Source: Halobacteriovoraceae bacterium
GTDB taxonomy: Bacteria > Bdellovibrionota > Bacteriovoracia > Bacteriovoracales > Bacteriovoracaceae
Assembly: GCA_002713145.1 (NCBI GenBank)
Contig: PAVS01000007.1
Location: 124,001 to 188,000 of the forward strand
Direction of reading: 5' to 3'
Length of the DNA: 64,000 nucleotides
Of the stretch, positions 1 through 8,502 are shown piece after piece. Position 1 is the first letter of the stretch, and each line of letters starts with the position of its first letter. Made by a program: the position numbers and the translations under genes. The notes below the pieces were generated by a model, which made no database searches, had not been told where the DNA came from, and saw only the letters and a list, made by a program, of their open reading frames with translations.

Positions 1-951
1 GAACACTCCTTGGTTGTTTATGGAGACAAAGGAATAGGTAAGACAACATTGCTTAAAAAAGTCGCAGCAATGGTTGGAGAGAAAGAAGAATTGGAGGTTC
101 ACTATGCTAAAGTCCCCTCCAAAACTATATCAAAAGAGAGTTTAGTTTTATTTATTTCAGAAATTCTCACGGGTCAAAGGATTCAGGAAGAAGATGTGGA
201 CTTCTATGAAATTGACAGGAATAGTGACAAAAAGAAACTCGTTATTTTAGATGAAGCTCAGAATATATTTCTTTCTCACACTGGTGGTTTTGAGGCTTAT
301 TATGCTTTAACCAATCTAGTGAATTACAACACAAAGAATGTTTTTTGGATTTTGTCTTTTAACAAATATAGTTGGCTCTATCTTGATCGAGCGTTTGGAA
401 GAACACAATTTTTTAGAAATATTTTTGAACTCAAAGGCTGGACAGACACTAAAATTAAAGAACTCATTCTTAAACGCCACGCTAAATCTCAATATAAGCT
501 CTCTTACGATCTGTTGATTAGTGCGACAAAGTCTCAAGATGAAATAGATAAATACTCAAGTGTAGAATCCAAATTTTTTAAACTTTTGTGGGAGATGTCG
601 AATGGTAACCCTCGCTCAGCTCTCTTTTTATGGATATCGGCACTTTCACGAAAAAACAGAATTTATTTTAATGTTAATATTCCTAAGGATGTTGATCTCG
701 CTGGCCTAGAAAAGCTTCCAGATGATCTTATGTTTGTGGTGGCCCATGTGATTAAGCATGAAAATCTTACTTCCAGTGAGATTGCCAAGACGACCGGACT
801 ACCAGAGGGAATCGTTCGTAATGCGATAAGGCTTGCTTTAGAGAATAAGTTTTTCTTCAGAGATAAAGGCCATCGTTATATGGTTGATATTTCAACTCAA
901 TATGGCGTAACTAAGTATTTAAGACTAAAGAATTTTATTTATGGAAACTGA
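1..951 (+). CDS. AAA-type ATPase with C-terminal winged helix (5' end cut off by window)
   Basis: The frame is open from base 1, so the true start lies upstream; the in-frame TTG at 10 is probably internal. A Walker A motif (GDKGIGKTT) sits at the visible N-terminus. A Walker B (LVILDEAQ) follows about 75 residues later, then a sensor-1-like stretch (WILSFN) and arginine-finger candidates (FGRTQFFR). The last third resembles a winged helix-turn-helix (SSEIAKTTGLPEGIVRNAI). This layout matches ORC/ExeA/TniB-like AAA ATPases. The stop codon lies 11 nt inside the following MscS gene, so the two are probably translationally coupled. The role is unknown; ATP-dependent control of the neighbouring channel or of DNA or transposition-like substrates are all possible. 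Confidence 0.75.
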   Translation, partial: EHSLVVYGDKGIGKTTLLKKVAAMVGEKEELEVHYAKVPSKTISKESLVLFISEILTGQRIQEEDVDFYEIDRNSDKKKLVILDEAQNIFLSHTGGFEAYYALTNLVNYNTKNVFWILSFNKYSWLYLDRAFGRTQFFRNIFELKGWTDTKIKELILKRHAKSQYKLSYDLLISATKSQDEIDKYSSVESKFFKLLWEMSNGNPRSALFLWISALSRKNRIYFNVNIPKDVDLAGLEKLPDDLMFVVAHVIKHENLTSSEIAKTTGLPEGIVRNAIRLALENKFFFRDKGHRYMVDISTQYGVTKYLRLKNFIYGN

Positions 952-1744
952 AAAAGACATATCTCTGCTTATTTTTGATTTTTTTAAACTGGATAAGGTT
1001 TTTTTATTTTTACTTCTCATAGGTTGTATCTATGTGATTGTAAAAATTGTCACCGTTTGGTCTTTAAGGTTACAAACTAAATTTAGCGGAAAACGTTTGG
1101 CCATTCTCCAATTGACGACTGTGTTTACCTTTCTCGCCTATTTGGTAGGGGTGCTATCCGTTTTCTATTATGTTTTTAAACCATCTAAAGAGCTATTGGT
1201 GGCTTTTGGAGGTTCTGCAGCAGTTGCTATAGGTTTTGCCCTTAAAGATTTGGTGGGCTCCATGATCGCAGGATTTATCCTTTTATTTGATAGACCTTTT
1301 CAAGTAGGGGATCGAGTCAGCTTCGATGGGGAGTATGGAGAGATCCGCAGCATTGGGCTTCGTTCTGTTAGACTGGCCACCTTAGATGATAATTTAGTGA
1401 CTATACCTAATTCTAAGTTTTTAACCGATATCGTCTCCAGTGGAAATAGCGGCGCGTTAGATATGATGGTGGTCATTCCTTTTTATATTTCTATTCATCA
1501 AGACCTAGAGATCATCAGAAAACTTTTACATGAAGTGGTTATTACCAGCCGCTTTATCTATCTGGAAAAACCGGTTGCTGTGGTGTTTGAAGAAGTTCCT
1601 CTGTCCAATCAATTTGTCATTAAAGTGAGCGTGAAAGCTTATGTGCTAGATGTCAAATTTGAGAAGTCTTTCCTCACGGATGTGACGGTGAGAGGTAATA
1701 AAATTCTAGCCGCGAATGAGATTAAGCGACCTTCTAATACCTAA
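941..1744 (+). CDS. MscS-family mechanosensitive ion channel, short form
   Basis: The 267-residue protein has two or three N-terminal membrane segments (about residues 15-35, 55-80 and 83-115). The last is the glycine/alanine-rich pore-type helix of MscS (FGGSAAVAIGFALKDLVGSMIAG). It is followed by the MscS beta domain (FQVGDRVSFDGEYGEI, then VTIPNSKF) and a short cytoplasmic tail. MscS channels open on membrane tension to release solutes during hypo-osmotic shock. The gene overlaps the upstream ATPase by 11 nt and precedes a membrane histidine kinase, so an osmosensing operon is likely. It is one of three MscS homologues in the window. Confidence 0.85.
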   Translation: METEKDISLLIFDFFKLDKVFLFLLLIGCIYVIVKIVTVWSLRLQTKFSGKRLAILQLTTVFTFLAYLVGVLSVFYYVFKPSKELLVAFGGSAAVAIGFALKDLVGSMIAGFILLFDRPFQVGDRVSFDGEYGEIRSIGLRSVRLATLDDNLVTIPNSKFLTDIVSSGNSGALDMMVVIPFYISIHQDLEIIRKLLHEVVITSRFIYLEKPVAVVFEEVPLSNQFVIKVSVKAYVLDVKFEKSFLTDVTVRGNKILAANEIKRPSNT

Positions 1745-1785
1745 TTGATCTATTAAAAGTGCTCCATTTAGTGTAGTTTGATGAC

Positions 1786-3759
1786 ATGATAAATGCGTTT
1801 AGAAATATAATCTTAGATATAAAAGTGATTCCTTTTCTCATCTGCATTTTAATATTTTTTTTCTTTCATTTTTATAATATTCCCTTTCACTCAGATCTCT
1901 CTCATCATAACTTTCTTACGATCCATACCAGTTTTGAGTTAGTCTCATCTTTTCTGGCATTTGCTATTTTTGTTTTAGGTCTTGCGACCTGGGAGTTTGT
2001 CCGTACTCCAGCGATCATAAAGTTAAGTATATTTAGTCTTTTTACATCGATACTCGATATTGGGCATTTCATGTCCTACGCAGGAATGTCAGACTTTATT
2101 ACCGCTAATAGTACAAATAAATCTATCTATTTTTGGATTTTTGCACGTGCAGCAGAGGTCATTGGGTTATTGCTTATTTCTTTTGGCTCATTTGAAAGGC
2201 TTATTACTAATGTAAAATCACTTCGGTTACCTCTTGTATTGGGCGCTAGCTTAGTCCTCTTTCTAATCTTTGGTACGGTCTTGTTTTTAGAAGATGCACT
2301 TCCGACCTTATTTATACCCGGAGAGGGAACAACCTTTTTAAAAACTTTATTAGAGGCAATTATTTGTACCTTAGCAATTTGTGCGGGGCTGATATTCAGT
2401 ATAAAATCGACACGGCTTAAAGAAGATGAAAGTGAAATCTTTAACTCATTAGCTTACGGTAGTTTTTTACTCGCTCTTACCAGTGCGTGCTTTTTAACTT
2501 ATTTTGAAGTTGATAACCGCTTTAATTATTTGGGTCACGCTTTTAAAGTTGTCGCCATGGTTTATATTTTTAGAGCGGTCTTTATTGAATGTATCCTTTT
2601 TCCCATTGCTTATAATCAGCAGTTGGCCATTAAAGCAAATCTCGCTAGTGATGCTAAAACCAAATTCTTGGCCAATGTCAGCCATGAATTAAGGACACCT
2701 TTGGGAATTATTTCCGGCTACACTGAACTTTTACTGGCCAATAAAAAATTCACAGATGATGAAGGGAAGGGCTGGGGAGAGACCATTGTCAATAATGCTA
2801 AGCAATTGCGATTTTTGATTGATGATCTTTTAGATATCACCAAAGCAAATGCGGAAAAATTAGAAATCACACCTAAAGTTTTTAAACTAAGTCCCTTTTT
2901 AGAAGCCATTTCAAAATCTTTTGATCTACCAGCAAGAGAGAAGAACATTGATTTTATAGTCGATATAACTATCGATGAGAAGACTCGTTTTTCTTCAGAT
3001 CAAAAAAGACTGGAACAGATTTTAAATAACCTCATCAGTAATGCAATTAAGTTTACTCACAAAGGTGAAGTGAGATTAACTGCAGGGCTTGAACAAGATG
3101 AGCTGATCATCAATATCAAAGATTCTGGTATTGGTATTGATCCAAAGAAATCTGATTTGTTGTTTAAACCTTTTTCCCAGCTGCATAAAGAAAGTAAACA
3201 GCAATTAGGGGGAACAGGACTTGGGTTAGCGATTTCAAAAAAATTAGCAAACTTACTTCAAGGAGACCTAGAGCTCGTAGCGAGTCAAGTCGGAGAGGGA
3301 GCGGAATTTAAACTCAGTGTTAAGTCTTTCGAGACCGCTGCAAGCCAGCCCAATGAAAAAACTAAAAAACGACAGATCAAAGATTTGAAAGATCAGAATC
3401 TTTCCGGCAGAAATGTTTTAATTGTAGATGATTCATGGGAGAACTTAAATCTTTTAAAAGTCTATTTGACACCCACTCAAGCTAACCTCATTATGTGTGA
3501 TGGAGGTGAGCAGTCACTTGAGCTTATTGAAAAAAATGTACCTGATATTATTCTTATGGATATACAGATGCCTGGTTTAGATGGTTACGAAACAGTTAAA
3601 GAGATTAGAAGCAGAGGTCACGATCTACCCATTATTGCCGTATCGGCTCATGCTCATCGCTCAGAGCGGGACAAAGCTTTTAAAGTCGGCTTTAATGATT
3701 ATATTGCCAAACCTATTGATATCACCAAACTTAAAGAAGTTATTTTACAAAACATATAA
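1786..3759 (+). CDS. MASE3-type hybrid sensor histidine kinase/response regulator
   Basis: The 657-residue protein has about seven to eight membrane segments in residues 12-275. The region around 47-135 resembles MASE3 (IHTSFELVSSFLAFAIF, then a later FARAAEV). A HisKA domain follows with the phospho-accepting His300 (SHELRTP), then an HATPase domain with N box near 414-420, DSGIGI at 446-451 and GGTGLGL at 475-481. A C-terminal receiver domain has Asp592 (MDIQMPGLDG) and a KP switch near 642. The ATG at 1786 is chosen because an earlier ATG at 1781 hits a stop at once. The gene lies between two MscS channel genes, so a membrane or osmotic stimulus is plausible but unproven. Confidence 0.88.
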   Translation: MINAFRNIILDIKVIPFLICILIFFFFHFYNIPFHSDLSHHNFLTIHTSFELVSSFLAFAIFVLGLATWEFVRTPAIIKLSIFSLFTSILDIGHFMSYAGMSDFITANSTNKSIYFWIFARAAEVIGLLLISFGSFERLITNVKSLRLPLVLGASLVLFLIFGTVLFLEDALPTLFIPGEGTTFLKTLLEAIICTLAICAGLIFSIKSTRLKEDESEIFNSLAYGSFLLALTSACFLTYFEVDNRFNYLGHAFKVVAMVYIFRAVFIECILFPIAYNQQLAIKANLASDAKTKFLANVSHELRTPLGIISGYTELLLANKKFTDDEGKGWGETIVNNAKQLRFLIDDLLDITKANAEKLEITPKVFKLSPFLEAISKSFDLPAREKNIDFIVDITIDEKTRFSSDQKRLEQILNNLISNAIKFTHKGEVRLTAGLEQDELIINIKDSGIGIDPKKSDLLFKPFSQLHKESKQQLGGTGLGLAISKKLANLLQGDLELVASQVGEGAEFKLSVKSFETAASQPNEKTKKRQIKDLKDQNLSGRNVLIVDDSWENLNLLKVYLTPTQANLIMCDGGEQSLELIEKNVPDIILMDIQMPGLDGYETVKEIRSRGHDLPIIAVSAHAHRSERDKAFKVGFNDYIAKPIDITKLKEVILQNI

Positions 3760-3775
3760 TGATTAAGAGGTAAAC

Positions 3776-4642
3776 TTGCTAGAATACTTAAGAGAAATTT
3801 CCTATCCCCTTTCACTTACCCTGATATTTTTATTCTTAAATTTTTTAGTGCGTTTTAAAATCACTAAAGTAGAACGCTCAAAACTTAAAAATATAAAGAA
3901 ACGAAGACTAGAAGAGGCTGTTGAGACGGATTCACCGGTAGATAATCAGATGAGTGATCTACGCACGAAAGGGATTGAAGATATTGAAGGTAAGTTCAAC
4001 TTTATCAGAAGTCTTTTTCCCATCCTTTCATTTGTTCTTTGGATTTTGCTGATTTTGATTCCCTACCTTGACCGTATTTCTAATGTTTATATCTCTGTTA
4101 TAGCAGCTGTTGTTTCAGTGGTAGCGGGTCTGGCACTTAGGCCATTTTTAGAAAATCTTTTTTCTGGTGTTGTCATTTCTTTTTTTAAATCGATTCGAGT
4201 AGGAGATACGGTCCGAATCGATGGGCATTATGGAATTATTGAAGAGATCGGACTTGCTTACTCCATTCTTAAGCGTTGGGATTGGAACCGAATTGTCATC
4301 CCCAATACAAAATTACTGCAAAAAGAAATAGAAAATATGACCATGAACGACCATTTTATATGGGCCCATGTGGAATTTTTTGTAGCTCCGAATTCAGACC
4401 TATCTAATGTGGAGGAGATTGCCAAAAAGGTTGCCCGGGAGTCTCAATACTTTCTAGGTAATGAAGAACCAGCCTTCTGGGTCATGGATCTCATGAAAGA
4501 TTCTATTCGTTGTTGGATCGCAGCCTGGACCAAGACCCCTTCAGAGGCTTGGGAGCTAAGAAATCAAGTAAGAACAGAACTATTAAAAGAGCTGCAGAAA
4601 AATGGAATTTCTTTTCATCAGTATCATATTTCGCAAACATAA
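3776..4642 (+). CDS. MscS-family mechanosensitive channel, second copy
   Basis: The start is a TTG preceded by an AGAGG ribosome-binding site 5-6 nt upstream; no ATG fits better. The protein has 288 residues: an N-terminal membrane segment (about 8-26), a charged linker, two membrane helices (about 78-100 and 105-140), then the MscS beta domain (IRVGDTVRIDGHYGIIEEIG, then IVIPNTKL) and a cytoplasmic alpha/beta tail. The gene begins 16 nt after the hybrid kinase, so it probably belongs to the same operon. It differs clearly from the copy at 941-1744 and is probably not a recent duplicate. Confidence 0.82.
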   Translation: MLEYLREISYPLSLTLIFLFLNFLVRFKITKVERSKLKNIKKRRLEEAVETDSPVDNQMSDLRTKGIEDIEGKFNFIRSLFPILSFVLWILLILIPYLDRISNVYISVIAAVVSVVAGLALRPFLENLFSGVVISFFKSIRVGDTVRIDGHYGIIEEIGLAYSILKRWDWNRIVIPNTKLLQKEIENMTMNDHFIWAHVEFFVAPNSDLSNVEEIAKKVARESQYFLGNEEPAFWVMDLMKDSIRCWIAAWTKTPSEAWELRNQVRTELLKELQKNGISFHQYHISQT

Positions 4643-4647
4643 ATTGT

Positions 4648-4674
4648 TTACACAAGTTCGGTAATTCCGAACTT
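4648..4674. promoter_or_regulatory. TTACACAA element plus 8-bp inverted repeat
   Basis: TTACACAA lies at 4648-4655. It overlaps a perfect inverted repeat, AAGTTCGG at 4654-4661 and CCGAACTT at 4667-4674, separated by TAATT. No T-run follows, so it is a poor terminator and may be an operator for the small gene starting at 4757. The TTACACAA element recurs before many stress genes in this window. Confidence 0.45.
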
Positions 4675-4756
4675 AGTTAACCATCTGTTTACTTTTACCT
4701 AGATAATTGGTTAAATAGTCTTATGCAAGGCAATAATGCTTTGTTTAGGAGGATTT

Positions 4757-4897
4757 ATGGATCAAGAGAACACACAACAGAAATCTCATTCCAAAAGCAA
4801 TGAAGAACTTTTAGAGGAATTCAACGAAACAATGGTTGAGCCGAGAAACTTTACTCGCGCAGAAATTTTAGAGGATGATTGTTTATCATATCTATAA
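4757..4897 (+). CDS. small acidic protein, 46 residues
   Basis: The ATG is preceded by AGGAGG (4747-4752), a very strong ribosome-binding site. The product is hydrophilic and acidic (two Glu-rich patches, EELLEEF and EILEDD) with no signal peptide or membrane segment. I do not recognise a family. The strong initiation site, the upstream palindrome and the TTACACAA element argue for a real, regulated small gene. The rest of 4643-4986 holds no other gene that I can see. Confidence 0.6.
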   Translation: MDQENTQQKSHSKSNEELLEEFNETMVEPRNFTRAEILEDDCLSYL

Positions 4898-4986
4898 TTA
4901 GTCACAAAAACTTTCTTTATTTAGCAAGTTTATTCATAATCGCATTCGTATTTTACTAACATAAAACAATTTATTATTCTAACTTT

Positions 4987-5946
4987 GTGGAAAAGTTAAA
5001 AGATATAAATTGGAATCATCTTTATTGTTTTTATGAAGTAGCCAGGTCTCAGTCCCTTAAAGAAGGTGCTCAGGTCCTGGGAGCTGCTTCGTCAACAGTC
5101 AGTGAACAAATTAAAAAATTAGAAGATAAGTTTGATAAAAAACTTTTCCATCGCAGCTCCAAAGGATTGGTGCTTACTGTAGATGGCATCAAACTTTTTG
5201 AACGAGCGAGATTGGTCTTTGAAGAGGGAAGTAAACTCTTAGAAAACTTTTCAGAACAAACTGTGGGTGGTTATCCCGTACAGGTTGGAATTAATAGCAC
5301 ACTTTGTTTTGATCTCTCGGAAGAGTTTATATCTCAATATTGGGACCTCTACACTAAGTACGGTACTGTTAATACCCAAAGCTTTGCAGATCATGAGATT
5401 CTTATGCACAATCTCGTGAGAGGGACTGTGGACTGGGGCATATCCACTCAAAAGCCGAGAAGAAAAGCACTGCTGTTCTCTCAAATCGGTGAATATGAAG
5501 TAGAGTTTGTTTGCTCTCCATCACTTTTCAAAAAGTTTAAGGACTCACATGATCTCCTGACTCATATACCTCTTGGTTTTAATAATTGGGACAAAAGTCT
5601 GCACCAAATCATTCAAAAGAATTTAAGAAAACAAAAAATTTACCCCAAAGAAAAATTCACTAGTGATCATCCAACTTATTTACAAAAACTGTGTAAGAGA
5701 AGTAGGTGTGTGACCTATATGGTGAGAAATCCTATGGCCAAAATAGAGGGGCTGAAAACCTTCCGTTTAAATGAACCGATCAAGATACAACTGTACGCCA
5801 TTTGGAAAAAATCAGATGATGGTTTGATCTCTACACTTATGTTAAAAGAGCTACTCCAAAGTCCTCTCGACGTTCCTCCTTTGAGTTATTTTGACCATAA
5901 ACATCAAATTCAAGTTTCAGAAATAGCTAAATCTTCACTTAAGTAG
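4987..5946 (+). CDS. LysR-family transcriptional regulator (NhaR-like)
   Basis: The 319-residue protein starts with GTG at 4987 and has no clear ribosome-binding site. Residues 7-65 are a LysR winged helix-turn-helix (WNHLYCFYEVARSQSLKEGAQVLG region), with wording typical of the NhaR branch (INWNHLYCF). A substrate-binding-like effector domain follows to about 300. NhaR proteins respond to sodium/alkaline stress, but the ligand here cannot be read from sequence. The gene stands alone, with the small acidic gene upstream and the cold-shock gene downstream. Confidence 0.82.
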   Translation: MEKLKDINWNHLYCFYEVARSQSLKEGAQVLGAASSTVSEQIKKLEDKFDKKLFHRSSKGLVLTVDGIKLFERARLVFEEGSKLLENFSEQTVGGYPVQVGINSTLCFDLSEEFISQYWDLYTKYGTVNTQSFADHEILMHNLVRGTVDWGISTQKPRRKALLFSQIGEYEVEFVCSPSLFKKFKDSHDLLTHIPLGFNNWDKSLHQIIQKNLRKQKIYPKEKFTSDHPTYLQKLCKRSRCVTYMVRNPMAKIEGLKTFRLNEPIKIQLYAIWKKSDDGLISTLMLKELLQSPLDVPPLSYFDHKHQIQVSEIAKSSLK

Positions 5947-5971
5947 TTGATTTTTTGGTTAGTTGCCTATG

Positions 5972-6012
5972 CTTATTTTGTTGTGCTCAAGATGGGATTG
6001 AGCTAAAATAAG
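5972..6012. repeat. long interrupted hairpin between LysR and cold-shock genes
   Basis: CTTATTTT (5972-5979) pairs with AAAATAAG (6005-6012). Inside it GCTCAA (5985-5990) pairs with TTGAGC (5998-6003), with a 5:1 internal bulge. There is no strong T-run. It may end LysR transcription or be part of the long leader of the cold-shock gene. Confidence 0.4.
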
Positions 6013-6144
6013 TAAAAATTAGATTTCAATAGATCAATTCTTATCAAGTCTTGGCCTTAATGACTCTAGTTAAAATTTTTTAGATAGAGGTTATGGCCGG
6101 TTTTAATTTTCAAATTTTGCATTTATTAAGTAAGGAGTAAAAAA

Positions 6145-6342
6145 ATGGCTCAAGGTAAGGTTAAATTTTTTAATCAAGAGAAAGGTTACGGATTCATCAC
6201 ACCAGAAGACGGTGGTAAAGATTTATTTGTACACGTTTCAGCTCTTGCAAGTGACAGTTTAAATGAAAACGACACTGTGGAGTATGAAGTTGGTGAAGGC
6301 CAAAAAGGACCATGTGCAGTTAACGTAAAAGTAGTTTCATAA
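6145..6342 (+). CDS. cold-shock domain protein (CspA family)
   Basis: The 65-residue protein is a single cold-shock domain with both RNA-binding motifs visible: KGYGFI (RNP1) and DLFVHVS (RNP2). It should bind single-stranded RNA or DNA as an RNA chaperone. The ribosome-binding site is AAGGAG, 7 nt before the ATG. The preceding leader of up to about 190 nt is long, as is common for cold-regulated csp mRNAs. A strong terminator follows directly, so it is monocistronic. Confidence 0.95.
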   Translation: MAQGKVKFFNQEKGYGFITPEDGGKDLFVHVSALASDSLNENDTVEYEVGEGQKGPCAVNVKVVS

Positions 6343-6348
6343 ATATAA

Positions 6349-6370
6349 GCCCCAGTTCTGGGGCTTTTTT
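6349..6370 (+). terminator. Rho-independent terminator of the cold-shock gene
   Basis: GCCCCAG at 6349-6355 pairs with CTGGGGC at 6358-6364 across a two-base loop (TT, so the inner pairs probably open), and six Ts follow. Confidence 0.9.
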
Positions 6371-6463
6371 CAAACGTTTATATTTCTTCACATTTATTCT
6401 AATCATAAACAAGATTTCCTTGGAAGTTCGACTAAAATTACTCTTATTTATTAAGGAGTAAAT

Positions 6464-6673
6464 ATGATTAGAACAGGCTCACAAGTGGAATGGAAATGGG
6501 GAAACGGAACTGCAAAAGGTGAAGTTGTCGAAATCTTTAAACGTGAAGTGACTCGTACTATTGAAGGCAGTGAAGTGACAAAAAAAGGAAGTGACGATTG
6601 TCCCGCTTATCTCATCAAACAAGATGATAATTCGAAAGTGTTGAAATTAAAGTCTGAATTAAAAGGACAATAA
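6464..6673 (+). CDS. HVA1/DUF2945 Tudor-like small protein
   Basis: This is a 69-residue soluble protein of the hypervirulence-associated (HVA1, DUF2945) family. It has the typical start GSQVEWKWGNGTAKGEV and the central KGSDDCPAYLIKQ, predicted to form a small Tudor-like barrel. A paralogue is at 25122-25337. It has a good ribosome-binding site (AAGGAG). Its stop codon directly abuts the ATG of the glutamate dehydrogenase gene, so the two are almost certainly one transcript. HVA1 proteins often sit in bacterial stress-resistance clusters; the molecular role is not known. Confidence 0.85.
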   Translation: MIRTGSQVEWKWGNGTAKGEVVEIFKREVTRTIEGSEVTKKGSDDCPAYLIKQDDNSKVLKLKSELKGQ

Positions 6674-8086
6674 ATGAGCTCCCAAATTAAGTTTTTTGAA
6701 CAAGTAAGAGAGTTTAGTGAAGAAGCTGCTAAATATCTTGATGCTCCCAAAGACGTACTCAAACAAATATTACAAAATAACACCATCATACATATTCGTT
6801 TTCCTATCAAAAAGGATGATGGGACAATTCAAGTCATCGAGGCTTGGCGTTCTCAACATAGCCACCACAGGTTACCTTGCAAAGGAGGAATTAGGTTTTC
6901 TCACTTAGCAGATGAAGATGAAGTTGAAGCCCTTGCAGCACTTATGAGTTATAAATGTGCCGTGGTAGATGTTCCTTTTGGAGGGGCTAAAGGCGCAGTG
7001 AAAATAGACCCCAAAGACTTTACCGAAAACGAACTGGAAAGAATTTGTCGTAGATTAACCTATGAGCTTTTCCAGAGGGGGTTTATCGGAGCAGAAATTG
7101 ATGTACCTGCTCCGGATGTGAATACCAGTGGAAGAGAAATGGCTTGGATCGCAGACACCTATCGCACGTTATCACATGATATAAATTCACTGGCCTGTGT
7201 AACAGGTAAACCTAGGGATCATGGTGGAATAGCAGGAAGAGTTGAGGCTACAGGGCTGGGGGTGGCTTACGGTATTCAAGAAATCCTCAATACCAATAGT
7301 ATTTGTAAACAATATAAAATAGAGCCAGGTGTAAAAGCTAAGACTATAGCTATTCAAGGCTTCGGTAATGTTGGCTATCATAGTGCCAAATTTCTCTCTG
7401 AGATGGGTGCAAAAGTTGTGGCCATCGGTGAATATGAGGGGATCATTACTAATCCTGAAGGGATCGATATTGACGCTTTAGCCGAGCATAGAAAACAGAG
7501 TGGTAGTATTAAACACTTTAGTGGCGCGGAGTTTTCTGAAGATCGAGAAGCTATCCTTTACTTTGAAGCAGACATCCTGATACCTGCTGCCTTGGAATCT
7601 CAAATAACGAGTGAGAACTATGATAAAGTTAAGGCTAAAATCATAGCCGAAGCGGCAAATGGTCCTCTTACTGCAGATGCAACTAAAAAACTTTTTAAAA
7701 AGGGCTATCTTATCATTCCCGATATCTATTTAAATGCTGGAGGGGTGACAGTCTCTTATTTCGAATGGGTTAAAAATATTTCTCATATTAGGTTTGGTCG
7801 AATTGATAAGCGCTTTGAAAAAAGTAATTTTAATAATCTTGTCAGTCTCTTTACCGAGTCTACCGGAGCAAAAGTGAGCCATGACTTGATTAATAAATTC
7901 AGCAAAGATGGAGATGAGTCGGCGTTGGTGGCATCAGGTTTAGAGGAGACAATGATTACGTCCTTTCATCAAATTAAAACGATACTAGAGGAACATGATT
8001 TTAAAATCGATCTGAAAACCGCAGCTTATATCAGCGCTTTAAGAAAAATTGTCTCCTCTTATAAGTATGCAGGGATATTTCCTTAG
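6674..8086 (+). CDS. Glu/Leu/Phe/Val dehydrogenase, probable NAD-type glutamate dehydrogenase
   Basis: The 470-residue protein shows the substrate-binding KGGIRFS and the catalytic-lysine segment VPFGGAKGAV. VPAPDVNT follows, then a Rossmann dinucleotide-binding motif (IQGFGNVG, about residues 224-231). It should interconvert glutamate with 2-oxoglutarate and ammonia. The form resembles the catabolic RocG/GdhB branch and differs clearly from the NADP-type enzyme at 36550-37893. The start immediately follows the HVA1 stop, with AAAGGA upstream. Cofactor preference is inferred from family resemblance only. Confidence 0.88.
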   Translation: MSSQIKFFEQVREFSEEAAKYLDAPKDVLKQILQNNTIIHIRFPIKKDDGTIQVIEAWRSQHSHHRLPCKGGIRFSHLADEDEVEALAALMSYKCAVVDVPFGGAKGAVKIDPKDFTENELERICRRLTYELFQRGFIGAEIDVPAPDVNTSGREMAWIADTYRTLSHDINSLACVTGKPRDHGGIAGRVEATGLGVAYGIQEILNTNSICKQYKIEPGVKAKTIAIQGFGNVGYHSAKFLSEMGAKVVAIGEYEGIITNPEGIDIDALAEHRKQSGSIKHFSGAEFSEDREAILYFEADILIPAALESQITSENYDKVKAKIIAEAANGPLTADATKKLFKKGYLIIPDIYLNAGGVTVSYFEWVKNISHIRFGRIDKRFEKSNFNNLVSLFTESTGAKVSHDLINKFSKDGDESALVASGLEETMITSFHQIKTILEEHDFKIDLKTAAYISALRKIVSSYKYAGIFP

Positions 8087-8088
8087 CC

Positions 8089-8268
8089 TTATCTTTTATG
8101 TATTAAGACTAAATCCGCACGACCCCTGTCATCCAGGTGGCTTTGATATATTTCAGTTTCATCATGATTAGAAACTTGTTTCTCTGGCTGATCATTATCT
8201 CCGCAGGCCATCGAGACAGGAATGTTGAGTACTAAAACTGTAAATATAATTCCAAAGAATGCTTTCAT
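8089..8268 (-). CDS. small lipoprotein, 59 residues
   Basis: Read on the minus strand from 8268, the ATG is preceded by AAAGGAG at ideal spacing. The first 22 residues form a lipoprotein signal with a lipobox ending SMAC (Cys22). The mature part is about 37 polar residues rich in Asp, Glu and His, with no family I recognise. It lies tail-to-tail with the glutamate dehydrogenase, two bases apart. The strong initiation site and clean lipobox support a real gene. Confidence 0.65.
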   Translation of the reverse strand: MKAFFGIIFTVLVLNIPVSMACGDNDQPEKQVSNHDETEIYQSHLDDRGRADLVLIHKR

Positions 8269-8502
8269 AATGACTCCTTTGTCGTCAGCAACACCATTAT
8301 TTTTTCACAGAGACTCACCAAATTGAAATCTCGATCTTCTATCGAGGAATAGATAAAAGATATCCTGAGAAATTGCTCAAAATACCTATGTAAATTCAAT
8401 TAGTTAAACTATTGTTTTGAAATAATTTCAAGTTCCCAAACTTATATTGCGTTGCGTAAGGATTTCAACTATAACCTCGCCATTCAAATTAAAAGGTGAG
8501 TT

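Noticed and set aside
4654..4674. LexA-type operator
   Set aside because: The half-sites and spacing do not match the TTACNNNGTAA operator described for Bdellovibrio LexA or the Gram-positive SOS box, and no SOS gene is adjacent.
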